Shown: in pieces, positions 7,966-16,506 of the stretch
Numbering within the stretch: position 1 is the stretch's first letter
Layout: each line of letters starts with the position of its first letter
Source: Streptomyces sp. WMMB303
Lineage (GTDB): Bacteria > Actinomycetota > Actinomycetes > Streptomycetales > Streptomycetaceae
Direction of reading: 5' to 3'
Length of the DNA stretch: 64,000 nucleotides
Assembly (NCBI RefSeq): GCF_029351045.1
Contig: NZ_JARKIN010000001.1
Coordinates: 5,363,001 to 5,427,000 of the forward strand
Program-made: the position numbers and the translations under genes
Notes under the pieces: generated by a model
The model's input: only the letters and a program-made list of their open reading frames with translations
What the model was told of the DNA's origin: nothing
The model's database searches: none

Positions 7966-8640
7966 TCAGTCCGCTTCGCGGTGGACGACCGTGATGTGCC
8001 GGTCGGGTCCGGGGGACTCCAACTCGTCGAGCACGGCCACCGCCAGGTCCTCGGCGCTGATCCACGGGCGGCCGTCGTCGGCGGCCAGCATGGTGTCGGT
8101 GCCGCGCCGGTAGCGGCCGGTGCGGTCGCCGGGCTCCAGCAGGCCCGGCGGGCTCAGGTAGACCCAGTCGGCGTGGGTGCTCTCCTGGCAGGCCCGCAGC
8201 TGGGCCACTCCGGCGGTGGCGACGGGCCGCAGTTCGGCCGGCACGTACCGGGGGTTGTCGGCCACCAGCAGTTCGGCGTCCTCCGGGCTGCGCAGCGCCC
8301 CGGCGCCGCCGACGACGAGGACGCGGATGCCGCGCCGCGCGGCGATCTCCAGCACCGTGCGCGTGGTGCCGACCAGGAAGTCCCGGTCGGCCGGCTCGGT
8401 CCGTACGGTCAGTACGACGGCGTCCGGTGCGCCGGGTCCTGGCGGGTCGGTCAGCACCTCGCCCAGGGCGTGCGCGTCGCTCACGTCCACCGCGACGGGT
8501 GTCACGTCCGGGTCGTCGCCCGCGGGTTTCCGGGAGACGGCGAGCACCCGGTGTCCGCGGTCCGCGGCCTCCCGGACCGCTCTGCTGCCGACCATTCCGG
8601 TGGCGCCGAGCACGGCGATCGTCATCGTCTTCGTCGTCAT
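7966..8640 (-). CDS. NAD(P)-binding Rossmann protein, NmrA/SDR-like
   Basis: A 224-residue protein opening with the dinucleotide-binding motif IAVLGATGMVGSRAV (residues about 8-22), followed by a second strand ending in SRK, which suggests NADP preference. The downstream VVGGAGALRSPEDAELL and ISAEDLAVAVLDELE segments are typical of the atypical SDR family (NmrA-like NAD(P)H-binding proteins, often reductases or redox sensors). It lacks the YxxxK dyad of classical SDRs. The ATG overlaps the stop of the upstream EamA gene by 4 bp (ATGA), so the two are translationally coupled and probably under the divergent LysR regulator. Substrate unknown. Confidence 0.85.
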   Translation of the reverse strand: MTTKTMTIAVLGATGMVGSRAVREAADRGHRVLAVSRKPAGDDPDVTPVAVDVSDAHALGEVLTDPPGPGAPDAVVLTVRTEPADRDFLVGTTRTVLEIAARRGIRVLVVGGAGALRSPEDAELLVADNPRYVPAELRPVATAGVAQLRACQESTHADWVYLSPPGLLEPGDRTGRYRRGTDTMLAADDGRPWISAEDLAVAVLDELESPGPDRHITVVHREAD

Positions 8641-9671
8641 CGGGGTTGTCCTTCCGGTTGCCGGTCTTCCCGGGCTGCTTGCAGGGGATCTGGGGCGGTG
8701 TGCACCGGGGCGGCCCGGGGCCGGTCCTCCCGGACCGGGACCGCGGCGGGCGAGCCGCGGGTGCGGCGGCGGCCGAACAGGTCGGCGGGCGCGAACTGGG
8801 CGGCGAGCATGGCGATCAGGGCGAGGACGAAGCCGCCGGTCTGCGGCAGGCTCAGCGACTCGCCCATCGCGAAGCCGATGACGGTCGCGACCAGCGGGGA
8901 GAGCAGCACCAGCGGCGCCGACGCGCTCACCGGCAGGGTGGCGATGCCGCGGAACCACAGCGCGTAGGCGATCAGTCCGCCCATGCTGCCGAGCCACAGG
9001 TAGCCGGCGACGGCTCCGGCGTCGATCCGCTCGGGCACCCCTTCGACGGCGAGCGTGAGCGGGAGCAGCAGCAGGCCGCCGACCGCCAGCTGCCAGCCGG
9101 CCAGCGTCATGGGGCCGACGCCGGGGGGCCGCCCCCAGCGTTTGGTGAGGACGACGCCGCCGGCCATGGCGGTGGTGTGCCCGAGCCCGGAGAGCACTCC
9201 GACGGGGTCCAGCCGGGCCTGCGGGCCGAGTACCACGAGGCCGACACCGAGCACCCCGAGCAGGCCCCAGGCAAGGCGCCACAGCGTCGGCCGTTCGCTG
9301 AGCACCGCGATTCCCGCCGCGGCGACGAGCAGCGGCTGGGCGGCGCCGAGCGTGGCGGCCACGCCGCCGGGGAGGCGTTCGGCCGCCACGAACAGCAGCG
9401 GCAGGGCCCCGATGTTGAGCGTGCCGAGGACGACGGCCTTCCACCACCAGTGCCCGCGCGGGAGCACCCGGGTGAGGGCCAGTGCGAGCAGCCCGGCGGG
9501 CAGGGCGCGCAGCAGCCCGGCGAACAACGGGTGGCCGGGCGGCAGCAGTTCCGTCGTCACGACGTAGGTGGTGCCCCAGGAAGCGGGGGCGAGCGCGGTC
9601 AGCGCGACGGTTGCCGCCCGCTGCGCGGACGAGGGCGGCGCCCCCGGCGGCACCTCGGCAGGAGTGTTCAT
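8637..9671 (-). CDS. EamA-family (DMT) transporter
   Basis: A 344-residue inner-membrane protein of the drug/metabolite transporter superfamily with ten predicted hydrophobic segments and the internal two-fold EamA repeat. Visible landmarks are ASWGTTYVVTTELLPPG near the N terminus, LRALPAGLLALAL, and in the second half a GYLWLGSMGGLIAYALWFRGI stretch (cited by its start GYLWLGSMGG). The last 60 residues form a basic, non-membrane tail. Members export amino acids, purines or drugs; the substrate cannot be told. It is divergent from a LysR regulator with 78 bp between start codons, the usual setting for a LysR-controlled exporter. Confidence 0.9.
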   Translation of the reverse strand: MNTPAEVPPGAPPSSAQRAATVALTALAPASWGTTYVVTTELLPPGHPLFAGLLRALPAGLLALALTRVLPRGHWWWKAVVLGTLNIGALPLLFVAAERLPGGVAATLGAAQPLLVAAAGIAVLSERPTLWRLAWGLLGVLGVGLVVLGPQARLDPVGVLSGLGHTTAMAGGVVLTKRWGRPPGVGPMTLAGWQLAVGGLLLLPLTLAVEGVPERIDAGAVAGYLWLGSMGGLIAYALWFRGIATLPVSASAPLVLLSPLVATVIGFAMGESLSLPQTGGFVLALIAMLAAQFAPADLFGRRRTRGSPAAVPVREDRPRAAPVHTAPDPLQAAREDRQPEGQPR

Positions 9672-9696
9672 ACGGGGAGTGTCGACCCGGCCTGGT

Positions 9697-9713
9697 CATG
9701 CATCCAAAGCATG
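9697..9713. promoter_or_regulatory. Candidate LysR operator
   Basis: CATGC and GCATG form a perfect inverted repeat around 7 bases, giving the T-N11-A pattern (T at 9699, A at 9711) that LysR-type regulators recognise. It sits between the divergent EamA and lysR starts, 25 bp before the first and 36 bp before the second. Binding is inferred. Confidence 0.5.
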
Positions 9714-9749
9714 GTTGCGATAACAACTATGAAGCGAAACGATTGCCAT

Positions 9750-10640
9750 ATGGATCTCCAGCAGCTCCGGTACGTCGTCGCTCTCGCCGAGACCCGCAAC
9801 TTCACCCGCGCCGCCGAGCGGTGCCGGGTGGTGCAGTCCTCGCTCAGCCACCGGATCGCCGGGCTCGAACGGGAGCTGGGCGTCACGCTGTTCGCCCGGT
9901 CCAGCCGCCGTACCGAACTGACCGGTGCCGGGGCGGCGTTCCTCGTCGGCGCGCGCGAGTGCCTGGCGGCGGCCGACCGCGCGGTCGCCGACGCCGCCGC
10001 GGCGGGCGGATCGGTCCGCGGCCGGCTCGCGGTCGGCATGATCCGGACCACCGCCGCCGTCGACGTGCCCGAACTGCTCCAGCGCTACCGGGCCCGCTAC
10101 CCGGAGGTGCGGGTGAGCCTGGAGGCGGGCAGCAGCGACGAGTTGGCGTCCGCGGTGCGGAAGGGCGAGCTGGACATCGTCTTCCTCGGCCTGCCGGAGG
10201 GCGAACAGCCGGCCGGTGTGGAGACCCTCGTCCTGGACCGCGACGCGCACGTGCTGGTGGTGCCGGCCGGACACCGGCTGGCGGGTGCGCCCCGCGTCAC
10301 CCTGCACGAGGTCGCGGACGAGACGTTCGTGGACTTCCGGGACGGGTCGCCCGGCCGTGCCCAGACCGATCAGGCGTTCGCCGCCGCGGGGCTGGCCCGG
10401 GACATCGCCTACGAGGCGGGCGTGGCCGAGCTGATCACCCAGCTGATCGCCCGCGGGCTCGGCATCGCGCTGCTGCCGTCGGCGTTCGTGCGGCCGCTGG
10501 CCGCCGACGACCCGCAACTGGCGCTGGTCCCCGTGGTCGAGGGGCCGCGCCGCGTCGAGTATCTGGCGTGGAGCCGCTTCAACCCCAGCCCGGCCACCCG
10601 CGCACTGCTCGACGTCCTGGGGGTCGGGCCGCGGAGCTGA
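9750..10640 (+). CDS. LysR-family transcriptional regulator
   Basis: A 296-residue regulator of standard LysR length. Residues 1-60 are the winged helix-turn-helix (MDLQQLRYVVALAETRNFTRAA, then QSSLSHRIAGLERELG and LFARSSRRTELT). The rest is the two-lobed effector-binding domain, with the PELLQRYRARYPEVRVSL and IARGLGIALLPSAFV landmarks. I start at ATG 9750 because the family begins M(D/E)LxQLRYxVA; an in-frame ATG at 9729 would add seven residues. It is divergent from the EamA/NAD(P)-binding pair and probably controls it and itself from the T-N11-A palindrome at 9697-9713. Confidence 0.93.
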   Translation: MDLQQLRYVVALAETRNFTRAAERCRVVQSSLSHRIAGLERELGVTLFARSSRRTELTGAGAAFLVGARECLAAADRAVADAAAAGGSVRGRLAVGMIRTTAAVDVPELLQRYRARYPEVRVSLEAGSSDELASAVRKGELDIVFLGLPEGEQPAGVETLVLDRDAHVLVVPAGHRLAGAPRVTLHEVADETFVDFRDGSPGRAQTDQAFAAAGLARDIAYEAGVAELITQLIARGLGIALLPSAFVRPLAADDPQLALVPVVEGPRRVEYLAWSRFNPSPATRALLDVLGVGPRS

Positions 10641-10724
10641 GGGACCGCCGAGGACGGTGCCGGCCGGCTCGGGAGACCGGAGCCGCTGGGTACGGGAGCC
10701 GCCGGGTGCCCAAGGGCGCGGGGT

Positions 10725-11840
10725 TCACTGCGGGGGTTCGCCGGGCCGGTGGGTGGGCCCGTGGGTGTCCTCGGTGCCGCGCCCGCCCTCGCTGCCGCAC
10801 CCGCCCTCGCGCGGAGCCTCGGGACGGTCGTCGATCTGGAGGAGGGCACCGCTGTCGTCCTCGCCCAGGTGATCGACCTGCAGGGTGGTGTGCGTGATGC
10901 CCCAGTCCTGGCGGAGCTGCCGCTGGAGGGCGCGGCGCACCCCGTGGCAGTCCCCGTCCGGGACGACCAGGACGTGCGCGGAGAGGGCCGGGCGGTTGGA
11001 GGTGATCTGCCAGATGTGCAGGTCGTGCACCCCGGCGACCTGGTCGGCCGCCGCCATGCGGTCGCCGACCGTGTCCGGGTCGATGCCCGCGGGGGCCGCT
11101 TCCAGGAAGATCCTCCCGGAGGCGCGGATGAGCCCGCTGCCCGCCCGGAGCATCAGCGCGACCACCGCGAGGGAGGCCAGCGCGTCCGCGCGGGCGAACC
11201 CGGTGGTCAGGACGATCAGCCCGGCCACCGCGGTGCCGAGGAACGCGTAGAGGTCGTTGAGGAGGTGCTGGAAGGCCCCTTCGACGTTGAGCGAGGTCCG
11301 GTTGGCGCGCGAGACGCACCACGTCGCGGCGACGTTGACCGCGATCCCGGCCAGCGCCGTCACCAGGACCCAGCCGCCCTCGACCTCCGGCGGGCGGATC
11401 AGCCGGCGGACCGCCTCGTAGCCGAGCCAGACCGCCAGCAGCACCAGCGTCAGGCCGTTGGCCTGCGCGGAGAGGATCTCGGCGCGCTTCAGGCCGAAGG
11501 TGTAGCCGCCGCGTGCGGGCCGGGCGGCCAGCCGCATCGCCACCAGCGCCAGCACGAGGGAGGCCGCGTCGGTGAGCATGTGCGCCGCGTCCGAGAGCAG
11601 CGCCAGCGAACCGGCCGCGAGGCCGACGGCGACCTCGGCGGCCATGAAGACGACGATCAGCGTCAGCGCGCCCGCCAGCCAGCGGCGGTCGGCGTCCGCG
11701 CGCACCCCGTGTGCGTGTCCGTCGTCCCGGCGTCCGCCGTCCCGGTGTCCATGGTCCTGGCGTCCCTCGTCCCGGCGTCCGGGTTCCTGGCATCCGCCGC
11801 CGGGTCGCGCACCGGAAGTCGAAGGGTCGTGGTCCTGCAC
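10725..11840 (-). CDS. Cation diffusion facilitator (zinc-type) exporter
   Basis: A 371-residue CDF-family transporter that exports divalent metal, most likely zinc, in exchange for protons. The N-terminal tail is histidine-rich (HGHRDGG, DDGHAHG), typical of metal capture. Six transmembrane helices follow. The metal-site motif of TM2 is seen as LLSDAAHMLTDAA and that of TM5 as HLLNDLYAF. The C-terminal cytoplasmic domain contains HDLHIWQITSNRPALSAHV, a CDF signature. GTG 11840 is chosen because a GGAGG site lies 7 bases ahead; the longer frame only adds low-complexity residues. It converges with lysR and has no obvious partner gene. Confidence 0.92.
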   Translation of the reverse strand: MQDHDPSTSGARPGGGCQEPGRRDEGRQDHGHRDGGRRDDGHAHGVRADADRRWLAGALTLIVVFMAAEVAVGLAAGSLALLSDAAHMLTDAASLVLALVAMRLAARPARGGYTFGLKRAEILSAQANGLTLVLLAVWLGYEAVRRLIRPPEVEGGWVLVTALAGIAVNVAATWCVSRANRTSLNVEGAFQHLLNDLYAFLGTAVAGLIVLTTGFARADALASLAVVALMLRAGSGLIRASGRIFLEAAPAGIDPDTVGDRMAAADQVAGVHDLHIWQITSNRPALSAHVLVVPDGDCHGVRRALQRQLRQDWGITHTTLQVDHLGEDDSGALLQIDDRPEAPREGGCGSEGGRGTEDTHGPTHRPGEPPQ

Positions 11841-12033
11841 TGGCGTGCCTCCAGAGCGGTCGCCGCGGTGCGGAGCCGGGGAAGCCGGGCGGGATGGGCG
11901 ACCCCGCGGCTCCGGACACGGACTCCGCGCCACCACCAGTATCAGCGCCGGCCGCCGCCGCGCGGGATTTCCACTCCGCCGGCCGGGGCGCCGGTCCGGG
12001 GCAGCCCGGCGCGCCCCGGGGGCCGGCCGCGGA

Positions 12034-12885
12034 TCAGCCGGTCCGCGGCGCTCCCGGCCCGTCCTCCGCCGGGGCAGGGTCCTGCCCGGTGGCCTGCCGT
12101 CCCACGGAGGCGAGCAGGGCCCGCTGCTCCTCCAGCTGGCGCTGCTGGGCGCGGATCACCTCGGTCAGCTCGTGGATCTCCTGGCGGGTCGCGGTCCGCT
12201 CCTCCGTACCGGCCGACGAGACGCGTTCGATGAACCAGGAGGCGAGCGAGGCGGAGACCACACCGAGCACTGCGATCCCGGCGATCATCAGCAGCACGGC
12301 CACCAGTCGGCCGGTCGTGGTGACCGGCGAGTAGTCCCCGTAGCCGACCGTGGTCACAGTGGCGAAGGCCCACCAGACAGCGTCGGGAAAGCTGTCGATG
12401 GTGGCCCCCTCGACGCCGCGCTCGGCATCCAGCACGGCCAGCGCCCCGCAGAACATCAGCAGCCCGGTGGCTCCGGCGGCATAGGTGGTGACCTGGCCGC
12501 GCAGCGAGACGGAGGCCCTGCGGTTGAGCACGCTCATCACGGTCAGCACCCGCAGCATGCGCAGCGGCCGGAAGAACGGCAGCACCACCGTCGCCAGGGT
12601 GAAGAGGTTGCGCTTGAAGTAGACCCAGCGGTCCACCGCGCGTACCAGCCGGACCACGTAGTCGAGGGCGAAGAGACCCCAGGTGATCCAGCTCGCCCAG
12701 GTGCAGGCGGTCCGCCACCGAGGGCTCAGGTCCGGCTGCAGGATCGGCCACGCGTACGCCGCGAGAAAGACCAGCACCACGCCCATCAGCAGCACGTCGA
12801 CCACCGGCAGCGGCTCGGGGGGCTCCGGCGAAGCCTTGTCGGCCGGGAATGCTGTCGGCTCCGAGGTGTCCGTGCGCTCGTTCAT
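12034..12885 (-). CDS. Voltage-gated-type potassium channel subunit
   Basis: A 283-residue six-helix channel subunit. The selectivity filter TVGYGD lies in VWWAFATVTTVGYGDYSPVT before the last membrane helix. The fourth helix carries regularly spaced arginines (FRPLRMLRVLTVMSVLNRR), the hallmark of a voltage-sensor S4 segment. A coiled-coil-like C-terminal tail (RQEIHELTEVIRAQQRQLEEQ) probably supports tetramer assembly. ATG 12885 is used; the longer frame upstream is not supported. It stands alone, divergent from the O-methyltransferase gene, and would set membrane potential or potassium flux. Confidence 0.92.
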   Translation of the reverse strand: MNERTDTSEPTAFPADKASPEPPEPLPVVDVLLMGVVLVFLAAYAWPILQPDLSPRWRTACTWASWITWGLFALDYVVRLVRAVDRWVYFKRNLFTLATVVLPFFRPLRMLRVLTVMSVLNRRASVSLRGQVTTYAAGATGLLMFCGALAVLDAERGVEGATIDSFPDAVWWAFATVTTVGYGDYSPVTTTGRLVAVLLMIAGIAVLGVVSASLASWFIERVSSAGTEERTATRQEIHELTEVIRAQQRQLEEQRALLASVGRQATGQDPAPAEDGPGAPRTG

Positions 12886-13130
12886 CACGCGCGCACGATA
12901 CCCAGGCCCGCTGCGCGGCCGACGGCTGGTGCCCGCCGCCCCGGGTGCCCCGGCCCCCGGGCCTGTCGCCTTCCGGCCCGGGCCCCGGCCGCACCGCTCG
13001 GATCCCGCGCACTCCCGGTGACCGGGCACCGGAGGCCGGGAACGGGAACGGCTCGGAGGTGACGGGAGGGGCGGTGCCGAGTCGGGTGCTGTACGGCGTG
13101 TTGAGGGGCGGGGGAGGCTACGTTGAGGGC

Positions 13131-13799
13131 ATGGCCACTCAGATAGCTGCCACCGAGGAACTGCTCGCCTACATCGAGTCCGTCTCCCGCCCCGAGGACG
13201 AGGTGCTGGGCGCGCTGCGCGAGTTGACCGCAGAACTGCCCGGGGGGACAGCGATGCAGGTGCCGGCCGCGGAGGCGCGGTTCCTGTCGCTGCTGATCCG
13301 GTTGACCGGTGCGTCGAGAGTGCTGGAGATCGGCACCTTCACCGGATACAGCACGCTGTGCATGGCGCGGGCCCTGCCGGACGGGGGCAGGCTGACCACG
13401 TGCGAGGTCAACAGGAAGTGGACGGACATCGCCGCCGAGTTCTGGGAACGCGCGGGGGTGGCCGACCGGATCGACCTCCGGCTCGGCGACGCGCACGAGA
13501 CGCTGGCCGGGCTGCGACAGGAGGGCGGCGGCGGACGGGTCGACCTCGTCTTCATCGACGCCGACAAGAAGAGCTACCCCGCCTACTACGAGGCGTCCCT
13601 CGAACTGGTCCGGCCCGGCGGACTGCTGGTGCTCGACAACACCCTCTTCTTCGGCCGGGTCGTCGACCCGGCGGCCGACGACCCCGACACGGTCGCCATC
13701 CGCGAGGTGAACGAACTCCTCCGCTCCGACGACCGGGTGGAGCCCGTCGTGCTGCCCGTCGCCGACGGGATCACCCTGGCCCGCAAGAAGGACGCCTAG
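13131..13799 (+). CDS. Class I SAM-dependent O-methyltransferase (FkbG-like candidate)
   Basis: A 222-residue methyltransferase of the caffeoyl-CoA O-methyltransferase family. The SAM-binding motif VLEIGTFTGYSTLCMA lies near residue 65. Metal and substrate residues are seen in DLVFIDADKKSYPAYY and LVLDNTLFFGRVVDP. A GAGGG site precedes the ATG. It sits next to, but convergent with, the methoxymalonyl-ACP genes, which otherwise lack a visible O-methyltransferase. FkbG, the O-methylating enzyme of methoxymalonyl loci, belongs to this same family and size, so it could supply the missing step. A housekeeping O-methyltransferase with no link to the cluster is the alternative, since it has its own strand and terminator. 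Confidence 0.85.
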   Translation: MATQIAATEELLAYIESVSRPEDEVLGALRELTAELPGGTAMQVPAAEARFLSLLIRLTGASRVLEIGTFTGYSTLCMARALPDGGRLTTCEVNRKWTDIAAEFWERAGVADRIDLRLGDAHETLAGLRQEGGGGRVDLVFIDADKKSYPAYYEASLELVRPGGLLVLDNTLFFGRVVDPAADDPDTVAIREVNELLRSDDRVEPVVLPVADGITLARKKDA

Positions 13800-13803
13800 C
13801 GCA

Positions 13804-13831
13804 CCGGCCCCCGCATCGGTGCGGGGGCCGG
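13804..13831 (+). terminator. Terminator hairpin after the O-methyltransferase gene
   Basis: A perfect 12-bp GC stem (CCGGCCCCCGCA and its complement) with a TCGG loop lies 4 bp past the stop codon. Its symmetry would let it act on both strands. Confidence 0.8.
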
Positions 13832-13858
13832 GCTTCTCGGGCGGCGGACCGGGGCCCG

Positions 13859-13896
13859 GGAAGCCCGGCCCGGTGCCCGCACCGGGCCGGGCTTCC
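13859..13896. terminator. Long hairpin closing the biosynthetic operon
   Basis: About 17 paired bases on each side (core GAAGCCCGGCCCGGTG) surround a CCCG loop, 20 bp past the fkbH-type stop at 13917. Together with the hairpin at 13804 it insulates the convergent O-methyltransferase gene and the polyketide operon. Confidence 0.8.
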
Positions 13897-13916
13897 GGGT
13901 GGTCCCGGGCGCCGGG

Positions 13917-15014
13917 TCAGTCCGCGGCCTGCTCCAGGACGGGGGCGGCCAGCGGCGGTGCGGTCAGCCGCAGGGTGCTCGGCGGGTCGCGGTGCTCGGC
14001 CACCAGGTGGAGCCGCTGCACGCCCTCGGCCCCGGCGGCCGGCAGCGGGTTGCGGCAGTCGCACTCCTGGTCGTCGAAGCCGGCGAACCGGTAGGCGACC
14101 TCCATCATGCGGTTGCGGTCGGTGCGCCGGAAGTCGGCCAGCAGGTGGACCCCCGCACCGGCCGCCTCGGTCGCCAGCCAGTTCAGCACCGCCGTGCCGA
14201 CGCCGAAGGAGACCACCCGGCAGGAGGTGGCCAGCAGCTTGAGATGCCAGGCCGCCGGGTGCCGCTCCAGCAGCAGGACACCGATCGCGCCGTGGGTGCC
14301 GAACCGGTCGGAGAGGGTGGCGACGAGCACCTCGTGGTCGTCGTCGGCGAGGAGTGCGCGCAGGGCTTCGTCGGAGTAGTGCACACCGGTGGCGTTCATC
14401 TGGCTGGTGCGCAGGGTCAGTTCCTCCACCCTGCTGAGTTCGGCCGGGGTGGCGCGGAAGATCTGCAGGTCCAGGTCGAGGGTGCGCAGAAACTCCTCGT
14501 CGGGGCCGGTGAACTCGGCGCGTTCGGCGTCCCGGCGGAAGTTCGCCCGGTACATCGCACGCCGCTTGCCGGAGTCGACCGTCCTGGTGGCCGGGGTGAA
14601 CTCGGGCAGCGAGAGGAGCTCCGCGGCCCGCTCGGCCGGGTAGCAGCGGACCTCGGGCAGGTGGAACTCGACCTCGGCGCGTTCGGCGGGCTGGTCGTCG
14701 ATGAAGGCGAGGGTGCGCGGGGCGAAGTTGAGTTGCTCGGCGATCGAGCGCACCGATTCCGACTTCGGCCCCCAGCCGATGGAGGCGAGCACGAAGTACT
14801 CGGCGACCCCCAGTTCCTCCAGCCTGGCCCAGGCGGGCTCGTGGTCGTTCTTGCTGGCCACGGCCTGCAGGATGCCGCGCGCGTCGAGTTCGACGACGAC
14901 CGCGCGGATCTCCTCGGCGAGCCGCACCTCGGCGTCCTCGGACAGGGTGCCCTGCCACAGCGTGTTGTCCAGATCCCAGACCAGGCACTTCACCGTGGTC
15001 GTGTGTTCGCTCAC
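13917..15014 (-). CDS. FkbH-type HAD enzyme for glyceryl-ACP formation
   Basis: A 365-residue HAD-superfamily protein. The catalytic DxDxT motif is Asp14 and Asp16 in VWDLDNTLW, with a later FIDDQPAERAEVEF and a GNAT-like C-terminal half (HGAIGVLLLERH, CRVVSFGVGTAVLNWL). FkbH homologues take 1,3-bisphosphoglycerate, dephosphorylate it and load a glyceryl group on the dedicated ACP, the first step to methoxymalonyl-ACP. The length fits (about 350-370). The GTG start has an AGAGG site about 10 bases ahead. It is the last gene of the operon, with 42 bp to the acyl-CoA-dehydrogenase gene and a strong terminator after it. Confidence 0.93.
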   Translation of the reverse strand: MSEHTTTVKCLVWDLDNTLWQGTLSEDAEVRLAEEIRAVVVELDARGILQAVASKNDHEPAWARLEELGVAEYFVLASIGWGPKSESVRSIAEQLNFAPRTLAFIDDQPAERAEVEFHLPEVRCYPAERAAELLSLPEFTPATRTVDSGKRRAMYRANFRRDAERAEFTGPDEEFLRTLDLDLQIFRATPAELSRVEELTLRTSQMNATGVHYSDEALRALLADDDHEVLVATLSDRFGTHGAIGVLLLERHPAAWHLKLLATSCRVVSFGVGTAVLNWLATEAAGAGVHLLADFRRTDRNRMMEVAYRFAGFDDQECDCRNPLPAAGAEGVQRLHLVAEHRDPPSTLRLTAPPLAAPVLEQAAD

Positions 15015-15056
15015 CGTCCGGTGTCCTCTCGGGTGGTTGCTGGGAGCCCGGGCTCC

Positions 15057-16208
15057 TCAGGTGTAGACGCTCAACGCGTGTTCGGCCAGCAGCAGTTCGC
15101 AGATCTCACTGCTGCCCTCGATGATCTCCATCAGCTTGGCGTCCCGGTAGGCGCGCGCGACCGGATGGCCGTCCCGGGCGCCCGCCGAGGCCAGGACCTG
15201 GACCGCGGTGGCAGCCCCGGCCGCCGCCTGCCGGGAGCTCACGTACTTCGCGAGCACCGTGGCCGACACCATCTCCGGGGACCGGGTGTCCCAGCAGTGG
15301 CCGGCGTGCGCGCACGCCCGGGTCGCCGTCTGTTCTGCTGCCAGCAGTTCGGCCACATGCCGGGCGACGAGCTGGTGTCCTGCCAGCGGCTTGCCGAACT
15401 GCTGCCGGGTGCGGGCGTGCCGGCCGACCGCGGCCAGGCAGCCGCGCAGGATGCCGACACAGCCCCAGGCGACGGACATCCGGCCGTAGGAGAGCGCGGT
15501 GCCGACCAGCAGTTCGGTGGACTGCCCGGCGCCGCCGAGCACGTCGCCGGCGGGCACCCGCACCCCGTCCAGTCGGAGGTGGGCGTGCCCGGCGGCCCGG
15601 CACCCCATCGGCTCGGGCACCCGTTCCACCGTGACGCCGGGTGCCGTCGCGGGCACCACGACCGCGGCGGCGCCGTCGCCGTACCGGCCGAAGACCACGA
15701 GCAGGTCCGCGTAGCAGGCAGCGGTGATCCAGACCTTCTCGCCGGTCACCACCACGCTGTCGCCGTCCGGTTCGATGCGGGTGGCCATGGCGGAGAGGTC
15801 GCTGCCCGCCTCCGGTTCGCTGAAGGCGACGGCGGCCTGCTCACCGCCCGCCAGCCGGGGCAGCAGCGCGCCGCGCTGCCGCCGTTCGCCGAGCCGCTGG
15901 ACGGTCCAGGCGGCCATCCCCTGCGAGGTCATCAGACTGCGCAGGGAGCTGCACCGGCTGCCGACGAACGCGGTCAGCTCGCCGTTCTCGGCGCTGCTCA
16001 GCCCGGGGCCGCCGTAGCGCCGGGGGATCTGCGCGGACATCAGCCCCTGCGCGCCGGCCGTGCGGACGACCTCCTCGGGGATGCGTCCGGCACGATCCCA
16101 GGCGTCGGCCGAGGTCTCGTCGACCAGTTCGGCGGCGACGGCCCGGAGCCGGTCGGGTTCCGCCACGGGGCCGGCCGCAGGGCCGGCCATGGCCGTTCCG
16201 TCAGCCAC
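15057..16208 (-). CDS. FkbI-type acyl-ACP dehydrogenase
   Basis: A 383-residue flavoprotein of the acyl-CoA dehydrogenase family. Family signatures are AVAFSEPEAGSDLSAM (FAD/substrate loop), VVVTGEKVWITAACYADL and the C-terminal IIEGSSEICELLLAEHAL. In methoxymalonyl-ACP pathways this enzyme oxidises the hydroxymalonyl precursor on the ACP, acting with the FkbK-type dehydrogenase. The GTG start overlaps the end of the ACP gene by 8 bp, so it is translationally coupled with its carrier. The length matches FkbI (about 370-385), and no key motif is missing by eye. Confidence 0.92.
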   Translation of the reverse strand: MADGTAMAGPAAGPVAEPDRLRAVAAELVDETSADAWDRAGRIPEEVVRTAGAQGLMSAQIPRRYGGPGLSSAENGELTAFVGSRCSSLRSLMTSQGMAAWTVQRLGERRQRGALLPRLAGGEQAAVAFSEPEAGSDLSAMATRIEPDGDSVVVTGEKVWITAACYADLLVVFGRYGDGAAAVVVPATAPGVTVERVPEPMGCRAAGHAHLRLDGVRVPAGDVLGGAGQSTELLVGTALSYGRMSVAWGCVGILRGCLAAVGRHARTRQQFGKPLAGHQLVARHVAELLAAEQTATRACAHAGHCWDTRSPEMVSATVLAKYVSSRQAAAGAATAVQVLASAGARDGHPVARAYRDAKLMEIIEGSSEICELLLAEHALSVYT

Positions 16209-16506
16209 GCCCGGCTCCGTCTCCGGCGTCCTCGTTCTCCCCGGCGTCCTCGGCGCGCAGCCGCTGGACGAGCGCGGTCATGGCCGTCACGGTGCGCATG
16301 TTGTCCAGCCGCAGGTCGCTGCCCGCGATCTCGACGTCGAACGCCTCTTCCAGGAAGACCACGAGCTCCATGGCGAAGAGCGAGTTGACCCCGCCGGAGG
16401 CGAACACGTCGGTGTCCACCGCGAAGGAGGTCTTGGTGCGCTCCTCCAGGAACCGGGAGATCCGCTCGGCGATGACGTCGGCGGTCGGCTCGGGCGTGGT
16501 GGTCAT
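16201..16506 (-). CDS. FkbJ-type acyl carrier protein for methoxymalonyl
   Basis: A 101-residue discrete acyl carrier protein. The phosphopantetheine serine lies in ASGGVNSLFAMELV, where the usual GxDSL reads GVNSL: the serine is present but the preceding Asp is Asn, a known variant in FkbJ-type carriers. The four-helix pattern is intact and the C terminus is acidic. It carries the three-carbon unit while FkbH-, FkbI- and FkbK-type enzymes convert it to methoxymalonyl-ACP. It overlaps the FkbK gene by 4 bp upstream and the FkbI gene by 8 bp downstream. The finished unit should be taken from it by the AT at 17402-19459. Confidence 0.9.
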   Translation of the reverse strand: MTTTPEPTADVIAERISRFLEERTKTSFAVDTDVFASGGVNSLFAMELVVFLEEAFDVEIAGSDLRLDNMRTVTAMTALVQRLRAEDAGENEDAGDGAGRG

